The position numbers and the translations under genes were made by a program. A stretch of 64,000 nt of DNA, from positions 28,942,501-29,006,500 of the forward strand of contig CP142452.1 of assembly GCA_038049695.1 (NCBI GenBank), in the 5' to 3' direction. Each line of letters begins with the position of its first letter. Positions within the stretch are counted from its first letter, which is position 1. The notes beneath the pieces were generated by a model. The model made no database searches, had not been told where the DNA came from, and saw only the letters and a list, made by a program, of their open reading frames with translations. Positions 56,861-64,000 of this stretch are shown in pieces. Source of the stretch: Cinnamomum chago (lineage: Eukaryota; Streptophyta; Magnoliopsida; Laurales; Lauraceae).

Positions 56861-57382
56861 GACACCTCATTTTGGCCCCCTATGATAGCCTTAAACACTT
56901 ATCATATATAACGATGCCCCCATTTCACCCATAATTGAATGGTTAATGGCATAATTCAGATTAATTAATGACGATGAAGATGCTTGTTGATAATTTTAGA
57001 CTAAGTTCGACGATCTATAGAAATTCGTGAGAGAAAAGGCCGAATCGCGTCTGGATCTCAAGTTCAACTCACTACTCATACAAGGAATGGACTATAACAC
57101 TACCCAAGCCCCATCCGGACTACATAGAACACACTCAGTTTGCTCCTAAAGAAATTACACATAGTTTGTCTACGTACAATACGATTAACATGCATTAAGA
57201 GGTTAGAATCATTGATCCAAGTATCCCTTACTTTTCCTGACCTATGACCATTAAGGTGTATAGACCAACAGATTCTACATTCCGAGAGCTTTCCAGCGAT
57301 ATGTGGGACGTCCTATTCCGACCAACGAATCAAAAGACATGGCCCTCAGAAGACTACACAAGTGGTCCCGCACCAGGGACAC

Positions 57383-58686
57383 ACTTGGGCGCCAATATAG
57401 GTGCACCCAAGTCCCAAAATGCCACTTGGGCGCACACACAGGTGAGCCCAAGTTCCAAGGTCACACTTGGGCCCGCACACATAGGTGCGCCCAAGTCCCC
57501 GGTTGCCCTAGAAAGCCCTTTAGTGCATATTTAGGTTAGTTCCGCTCCACTCTTCATAGCTCTGACCCAATTTCAATCCGAAAATAATCCAAAACCAAAC
57601 CCCAAGCCCATTCGACTCGAAAAATGACATGGACGCACCTTTGTGTGCGCCCAAGTTCTAAAAATCCACTTGGGTGCCCCCATAAGTACGCCCAAGTCCA
57701 GTTTCCTTTGTTAGGGTCCGAATTCGATTCTAAAGCAATCCGAACCGAACCATAAGCCAACTTAGCCCCAAAATAGAACATGGGCGCACCTGTGTGTGCG
57801 CCCAAGTTCCCAGACCAACATGGGCGCACCTATGTGTGCACCCAAGTTCCCAAACCCCTAAATCTACCTTCGTTTGAGTGAAGCCTCTTGAAACTTGTGC
57901 ACATAGCAACCTTAAACCCCTCCTCTATGCCAAAACCTCTATAAAAAGATCTCTTATACCATTTACAAAGGAGGCTACCAAAAAGAATAGAAAAAACTAG
58001 AAGAAAGGAGAGAAGAAGAGAGTAGCCACCATAACCAAAAGAGAGAGCTTTAGATTCAGAAGGAAGGAGAAGAAAGAGCTTTCTGGATTCCCAAGATTAG
58101 CAATGGAAAAAGCTTCCAAAAGCCATGGATCTGTGCGAGAGCTTCGATCTAGGACTTGAAGGATACAACTCAAACCGGTATTTCTAGATTAGGTTCTTTT
58201 CAATTGATATTCCGTATCATTAATGCTTAGAAATATGCTTAGGATCATGTATGCATTGTAGATCTGCATTAATAGTAGTACTTTTCAGTAGATCTAATAC
58301 TTGGCAATCATCTATCATTAGTAACATGCTTAGAATCATTCCTACTCTATAGATCCGCATTACTTCTAGCATTCTGAACTCGTGATTAGGGTAGACTTTG
58401 CATCCATCTTGTCTTCATTAAGGAAAATTAAAAAAAAAGGGTGCAACAGAACACTTGGGCGCAACTATTTGTGCGTCCAAGTGTCTGCATTTGGGTTCCC
58501 ACCCCGTTTTTCATATTAAGCATATTTTATCTCCTAGACCTGTCTTCGTTTTTATATATATTCATATCGGGACCTTCGGATCTGTAACTTTGCAATCCAA
58601 ATTGCGTGAAAAGTGTTGAGAAAAGAAACAGAAGAGGAAGAAAGGTGCATGAAAACACTTGGGCGCAACTGTGTGTGCGCCCAAGT
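57383..58686. repeat. Nine dispersed about 30-nt hairpin repeats
   Basis: Each copy is an imperfect palindrome, ACTTGGGCGCA, a 6-10 nt variable loop, then TGCGCCCAAGT. Copies are at 57383-57412, 57424-57453, 57465-57496, 57628-57656, 57668-57697, 57778-57807, 57818-57847, 58453-58482 and 58657-58686. They occur in pairs or threes about 40 bp apart, separated by longer spacers. Seven lie upstream and two downstream of the TATA box at 57940. The stem of the last copy is perfect over 11 bp. Confidence 0.9.
57940..57947 (+). promoter_or_regulatory. TATA box of the Gypsy-like LTR
   Basis: TATAAAAA, followed after about 25-30 bases by an A/G-rich transcribed-looking region. Confidence 0.55.
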
Positions 58687-58731
58687 TTCTGGATAGGGCT
58701 TTGGCCCCGATTTCCTATTTCGCACGTATTC

Positions 58732-60504
58732 TGGTTCTTAGTGTTAGTTTTATGGTCTCAATACTAAGTATATGATGTAATAAATTGATTCATTTCTTTA
58801 TTTATCAATACAATCATGCTTTCCCTTTCATGAGATGAATAGTGTTTAATTATATACTTGCACATAACCAATACGAATGACATAATGGCTCATGAGATGA
58901 ACAAGAGTCCACAAGTATACTAGATATAATACATGTGTATGGATGAGATCCACATACAAGAGATATGTATTGCAAATCTTATACTTAAATGTCTTCACAA
59001 CCAGTGATGAGATTGGACATCTCATCTGACAAGGTTGCAGCACTTTGATCACTATGAGATAGTGTGATTTGTCTCGATCATCAGAATGTAAGATTCTTGA
59101 TCATGGTGCTGTTACATTGGATGTATTGAAGGACCATGAGAAGCACCTTATATACACTGTCTTTACTTTAAGGTCTGCTCTCATAATTCCCTAGCAATAG
59201 GCTCATAATCCTGAGACATTAATGAACTCAAGTTTCTATCTATTCATTTGCTTTGAATCACCAATGAGTGAGGCCAATTGTAGGTCAACACCTCGGTGAT
59301 TTGGGTACGTGGTAGTAGAGCTGTGGGAACATTCAATAGTCAAGATGGAATCTATCTTTAATATCCCCTTGTGCCAATTAATGGATTTATCATTGGTAAG
59401 TGTGCACCCATTCCAATTAAGAGTTAATTAGATCGGTACCAAATGACCATTATAATTAATTGGGGCTCAAAGATAATAAGATTTGGATCTAATTTAGTGG
59501 ACATGTCCAATTGATCCATGGATATAGATGGAGGGGCCTACTTGTGGTACTGAGGAAGTTTAGGGTCTTCATTGTAATATATTCTTAAGACTGGAGTGCA
59601 ATTTCATTTATATAGTGGAGTTATTTGCAATTAACTGTAGGCCCGGATTGCACATGAGATGTGGGGTCGTGTGTCCCAGTTGGAGCCAGCTTTCTAAGGA
59701 ATCCCTAGTGGTCCCCACGTTAGCCCAAGTTATTAGAAAGATACTATTTCTACTTGAACTCTAAAAGGAATGTTACTATTTCTATTTGAAGTGAGACTTC
59801 TAATGGTGGTAATAGTAAGCTACTAATTTTTAATGGAAGTAGGACTTCTATTTTAATTAGAAAGGAGAAAGCTACTAATTGTTGTGGAAGTGAGACTTCT
59901 ATCGCAACTAGCAAGGGAGAAGTTTACTATTTTGTAATGGGAGTTAAACTTCTATTTCAAATAGGAAAAGAGGTGGAATGGAGGGCTATATAAATAGGAA
60001 CAAACCCCTGTTGGTTGTGCATAATGCATAGAGCAGCTTCAGCCCCTTTGTGCAAAAGTTGCACAAGTTCTCTTCCTCTCTAAGTTCTTATCTCTTTAAC
60101 CTTTAGTTCCTTAGAGTTACTAGTTAGGTTTTCTCTTGGAGATTCCATCATCTTCTTGAGAAAAGAGTTCTATTACGGGTAATAGCGTGGAAGATCAAAA
60201 GGTGTTGGAGACTCTGAATTGGATAGTGAAGGTGTTTATCATCAAAGGAAAGAACTCAAATTCTCCATTAGAGCACTACAATGCTCCAAAGGTATATCTA
60301 CATCCTTGTATGTTGTAGATTTCGTGGTTGAATGTTTATGTGCTGTTTTCTATCTTCTAAGATAGGATATATTGCTGTACATGGTTTATGAGTTTGAGGG
60401 AATGCATCCTGGATTGCGTTTGTTGCCTTCTAGATTATTGATCCCTACTTCAAGTGGGTCAAAAGTTTTTGAAACCTATCTGAAAGGCTCACCTATTTTT
60501 CAAC
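58732..60504 (+). repeat. 5' LTR of the ORF-less element
   Basis: Starts TGGTTCTTAG or, better aligned to the other copy, TGTTAG at 58742; ends TTTCAACA. It contains a TATA-like CTATATAAATAGG (59984-59996) and near the end AAAGTTTTTGAAACCTATCTG. Confidence 0.75.
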
Positions 60505-60506
60505 AA

Positions 60507-60519
60507 TTGGTATCAGAGC
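60507..60519 (+). promoter_or_regulatory. Primer binding site of the ORF-less element
   Basis: TGGTATCAGAGCC two bases after the LTR end. Confidence 0.85.
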
Positions 60520-61354
60520 CATACCTCGTCTCTAATCATGTTAGATCAGTAAGCTTGCTCTAATCTTTGCATGAGATGCGAAGAAGATGAAGCAAGGGCT
60601 ATGTAAGGATCAGTTTTGATGAATTTACTTGGTTTGATAGTAGATTCATGTTTGGATAGTCACAAAAGGGTTTAATAATGATGGAAGGATGGTAGGAAGC
60701 CATTAGAACACTTTGGAAGTGATTTGGTGAAGAATGGACACGAAATAGAAAACCCATGTTGCAGGTTTTCGTCAGTTCGGTCGACCTGGCCACGTGCTTG
60801 GTCGACCGGTTGACTTGCAGGTCGGTCGACCGAGCCCCCTGGCCGGTAGACCGAGCTTTCTGCACAGCATGTTACAGAAACTGTTTTTTCAGTTTCAGGT
60901 CTTCTCTTACATCCTATTTTTCCAGCATTATTTGGCAGCCTATTTTTATGATTTGTATGGTTGTATGAGATACTAACTTGCAGATGATCATGTCCTCTCC
61001 ATATGATCCACAAGTCTTTTGCTTTCTTTTTATGGTTATTGGTTTATTTGAGGCCAAGTGTAAAGGGCATCATGGTTTCCTTGGTTTCTCGTGAAGAGCA
61101 AGGCATGGTGAATTTCCCTACAACCCTTTTATTTTCATACTTAGATTACCATGTAAGTCTCATAATTGAGGCATAGGAATTTATGTAATTTTTTCTAAAT
61201 TTGTAAATTCTGGCGATGTTCGAGACAAAGAAGGAAAACGATATTGGACTCCTAATCAAAGAGTTTGAAGATTACCAAAAGAGTTTTGGAGTTGCCCAAA
61301 GAGTTTGAGGAATTTCAAAGTTTTGGAAAGTGTAGAAGTCCAAGAAGTCTATTC
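60520..61354 (+). other. Noncoding interior of the ORF-less element
   Basis: No gag or pol similarity. It holds a GC-rich patch (60770-60860) with three GGTCGACC-type palindromes in an otherwise AT-rich stretch. Short ORFs cross the patch on both strands but have no domain. Confidence 0.65.
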
Positions 61355-63124
61355 TGTTAGATTGTATGGTCTCAATACCAGTATATGATGAATAAATTGA
61401 TTAATTTCTTTATTTATCAATATAATCATGCCTTTCTTTCATGAGATGAATGGTAATTTATTGCTTAATGCACATGACCAATACATATGACATAATGGTT
61501 CATGAGATAAACCGGGTCCCATTAGTAAATTAGATGTGATATATGTATATGGATGAGATCCACATACAGGAGATATGTGTCACAAATCTTATACTTAAAA
61601 TATCTTCACAACTGGTGATGAGATTAGACATCTCATCTGACAAGGTTGCAGCACTTTGATCACTATGAGATAGTGTGATTTGTCTCGATCATCAGAAAGT
61701 AAGATTCTGGATCATAGTGCTGGTACATTGGATGTATTGAAGGACCATGAGAAGCACCTTATCAAATACTGTCTCGATTTAAGGATTGCTCTCATAATTC
61801 CTTAGCAATAGGCTCTCAATCCTAAGACATTGATGAACTCAAGTTTCTATCTATTCATTTGCTTTGAGTCACCAATGAGTGAGGCCAACTGTAGGTCAAC
61901 ACCTCGGCGTCTTGGGTACGTGGTAGTAGGACTGTGGGAACATGCAATGGTCAAGATGGAAACTATCTACATTATTCCCTTGTGCCAATTAATGGATTTA
62001 TCATTGGTAAGTGCGCACCCATTCTGATTAAGAGTTAATTGGAGCGGTATCAAATGATCACTATAATTAATTGAGGCTCAAGGATAATAAGATATGGATC
62101 TAAGATTGGATGGGACAGATTTATTCCAATTGATCCATGGATAATGATAGAGGGGCCTACTTGTGGTAATTGAGAAGTTTAGGGTCTTCATTGAAATATA
62201 TTCCTAAGACTGGAGTGCAATTGCATTTATATAGTGAAGTTATTTGCAATTAACTGTGGGCCTAGAGTGCACATAAGATGTGGGGTCGCTTGTCCCAGTT
62301 GGAGCCAGCTTTCTAAGGAATCCCTAGTGGTCCCCACGCTAGCCCAAGATATTAGAAAGATACTAATTATAGTAGAACTCTAAAAGGAAATAGAAAGTTA
62401 CTATTTCTATTTGAAGTGAGACTTCTAATAGTGGTAATAGTAAGTTACTAATTATTAATGGAAGTAAGACTTCTATTTTAATTAGAAAAAGAGAAAGTTA
62501 CTAATCATATTTGAAGTAAGACTTCTAATTATGATGTAGTAAGCAACTAATTGTAGTGGAAGTAAGACTTCTACTTCAATTAGTAAAAGGAGGTGGCTTC
62601 AATGCTATAAAAGGAGAATAGGAAACCCCTTGGACGTCCCTAATATTGCTCTATATGGGGATTCACACCCAAGCCATTTAATAGTGCAAGAGTTGCACTC
62701 CTCTCTTCCTCTCCCTCTTCTAGTTTCTCTTCTAGTTTCCTTTAGGGTTTTTCTCTTGGAGATCCCACCATCTTCTTGAGAAAAGAGAATCTGATATGGG
62801 TCATAGCGTAGAAGATCAAAGGGTGTTGGAGATTCTAGTTTGAAAAGTGAAGGTGTTCATCATCAAAGAAAGAGTTTAACTTCTCCATTAGAGCACAACA
62901 AAGCTCCAAAGGTATATCTACATCCTTGTATGTTGTAGATTTCGTGGTTGCATGTTTAGATGCTATTTTCTATCTTCTAGATAGGCTATGTTGCTGTTCA
63001 TGGTTTATGAGTTAGAGGGAATGCATCCTGGATTGGGTTTGTTGCCTTCTAGATAGTTGATCCCTGTATCAAGTGGGTCGAAAGTTTTTGAAACCTATCT
63101 GAATAGCCCACCTATTTTCCAACA
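61355..63124 (+). repeat. 3' LTR of the ORF-less element
   Basis: Starts TGTTAGATTG and ends TTCCAACA. Aligns along its length to 58742-60504 with many substitutions and extra segments. Flanked directly on both sides by TATTC (61350-61354 and 63125-63129). Confidence 0.75.
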
Positions 63125-64000
63125 TATTCTGCTAGGGCCATGTGGAGGAGAGGACTAGTTTCTAATTTTAGCACTTTCTATTTATGGATGCATGCTTAAT
63201 TTATAATATTTCCAAATCTGATCCAAACATAGTAAGTTACTAAAATTGGTCAAACCAAATTAATTTTTGGAAAGAGTTCTAATTAGTGTTGATGACCCAT
63301 GAGATGGACACATTGGTAACACTAATTTAGAAACTGGACTTTCCTTAAAATAACTTGACTTGGAACCAATCTTTGATCATATCATGAGATGATTTGATGT
63401 TCATATGTATACATGTGGGCCCTAATACCTTACAAGGAAATCCTCAATTCTAAAGTATTAAGTGGGAGCGGGGCATTTAAATTTAGAAATCCCCATGGTT
63501 TTCCATCATAAGTCCATTGTAAGGAAAGTATTAGCCTCGCGCCATCTTGAGAATGGTTGTTCCCCACGGAGGGCTTTTACTTGTCTGGTTACTAGATATT
63601 GATCTCCTATGGATAGTGTTGGTGAGACGGGGCGGGGGCCCACTCCCCAAGGAGCAGCTGCTCGCAACGGTTGTCATGCAATCCTAGTTAGTGGGTCACA
63701 CTTAACTAAAATAATGATGTAGTATCCCCACGGATTTGCCTCATTTATTTTAGAAACCGAAGCTAATCGGGAGTCATTCATTATTTGGTATAAGATACAT
63801 AGATAATAATGAATGAAGAGGATCATGGATAGTTAGTATTAATTCTGATTTTGACCAACTTTGATATGCACCAATCTAGGTGGTATTCGCACTCCCCAAG
63901 GAGGCATACCCCGGGGATTGGGATTCCGATGTATTATAAATTTAGTGGTTATGAGGATTCCATATAAATTTGGTAGAATACTAAACCCTAATGTCATTTA
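63125..64000. other. Probable continuation of the Gypsy-like LTR or another leader
   Basis: No ORF with a domain. It contains two ACTCCCCAAGGAG phrases (about 63641-63653 and 63892-63904), GTTCCCCACGG and similar self-complementary patches. If TATTC is the insertion site, this is the right half of the LTR begun at 56857. Confidence 0.3.

Larger units (their letters stand above)
56857..58731 (+). repeat. Gypsy-like LTR (5' part), carrying hairpin repeats
   Basis: It begins TGTAGACACCTCATTTTGGC, a start common to many plant Gypsy-like LTRs. A TATA box (TATAAAAA, 57940-57947) is followed by purine-rich R/U5-like sequence (57975-58090). No primer binding site is seen before 58731, where another LTR element is inserted, and the LTR may resume at 63125. 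The paired LTR is not in the window. Nine hairpin repeats lie at 57383-58686. Confidence 0.5.
58732..63124 (+). mobile_element. ORF-less LTR retroelement (LARD/TRIM-like), about 4.4 kb
   Basis: Two similar long repeats (about 58732-60504 and 61355-63124) flank 850 bp that begins with a primer binding site. The interior has no coding capacity. TATTC precedes the first repeat (58727-58731) and follows the second (63125-63129), consistent with a 5-bp duplication. The LTRs differ substantially, with several indels, so it is old. No clear polypurine tract precedes the second LTR, which is unusual. Confidence 0.75.

Noticed and set aside
57383..58686. CRISPR array
   Set aside because: Repeats are palindromic but irregularly spaced, diverged, and in a plant nuclear LTR; no spacers of constant length, no cas genes.

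Overview
The window is nuclear DNA of a flowering plant. It is AT-rich, has no bacterial gene organisation, and its recognisable host genes are plant ones: a nucleotide-sugar/triose-phosphate-type transporter with introns, a PLS-class pentatricopeptide repeat (PPR) protein, and a plant SDHAF1-like LYR protein. Most of the rest is transposable elements (TEs). I cannot name the species; the PPR and transporter genes look dicot-like, but that is inference.

Layout. 1-2160: minus-strand Copia remnant whose LTR is flanked by a polypurine tract on one side and a primer binding site on the other. 2530-3142: Mutator-type non-autonomous element with a 9-bp target duplication. 5043-6786: first two coding exons of a sugar transporter (minus); the rest of the gene was not found. 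7826-8178: MITE. 10371-13868: a tRNA-derived SINE split by a 3.3-kb hAT element carrying a broken transposase. 14220-14920: long-TIR element. 16.1-18.0 kb: SINE fragments and a possible old LTR. 19.2-21.7 kb: microsatellites and four small TIR elements. 23258-25330: intact PPR gene. 26088-27335: Tourist-like TIR element.

28998-41170 is a minus-strand Copia element (TSD GTAAT) that carries a 5.9-kb L1-type LINE (TSD of 17 bp) and a 1.16-kb hAT MITE (TSD GTAGTCAA). 41.6-42.5 kb holds a Gypsy gag relic and a second hAT MITE. 44186-44458 is the SDHAF1-like gene. 46.1-54.56 kb is an old LINE remnant ending in RNase H, split by a very young 6.3-kb Copia element at 47758-54053 (TSD CATGT; LTRs 461 bp each with 3 mismatches by my count). 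54.6-64 kb holds a putative gypsy-type transposon protein, a Gypsy-like LTR with nine dispersed about 30-nt hairpin repeats, and, inserted in that LTR, an ORF-less LTR element with about 1.77-kb LTRs and an 850-bp interior.

The host genes do not form a pathway. SDHAF1 acts in mitochondrial complex II assembly, the PPR protein probably in organellar RNA processing, and the transporter in Golgi/ER nucleotide-sugar traffic. I did not find an undescribed multi-gene system. The most interesting material is the nesting order of the TEs, the hairpin-repeat LTR, the PPT-LTR-PBS junction, the gag-less young Copia, and the hAT elements with dense subterminal motif arrays.
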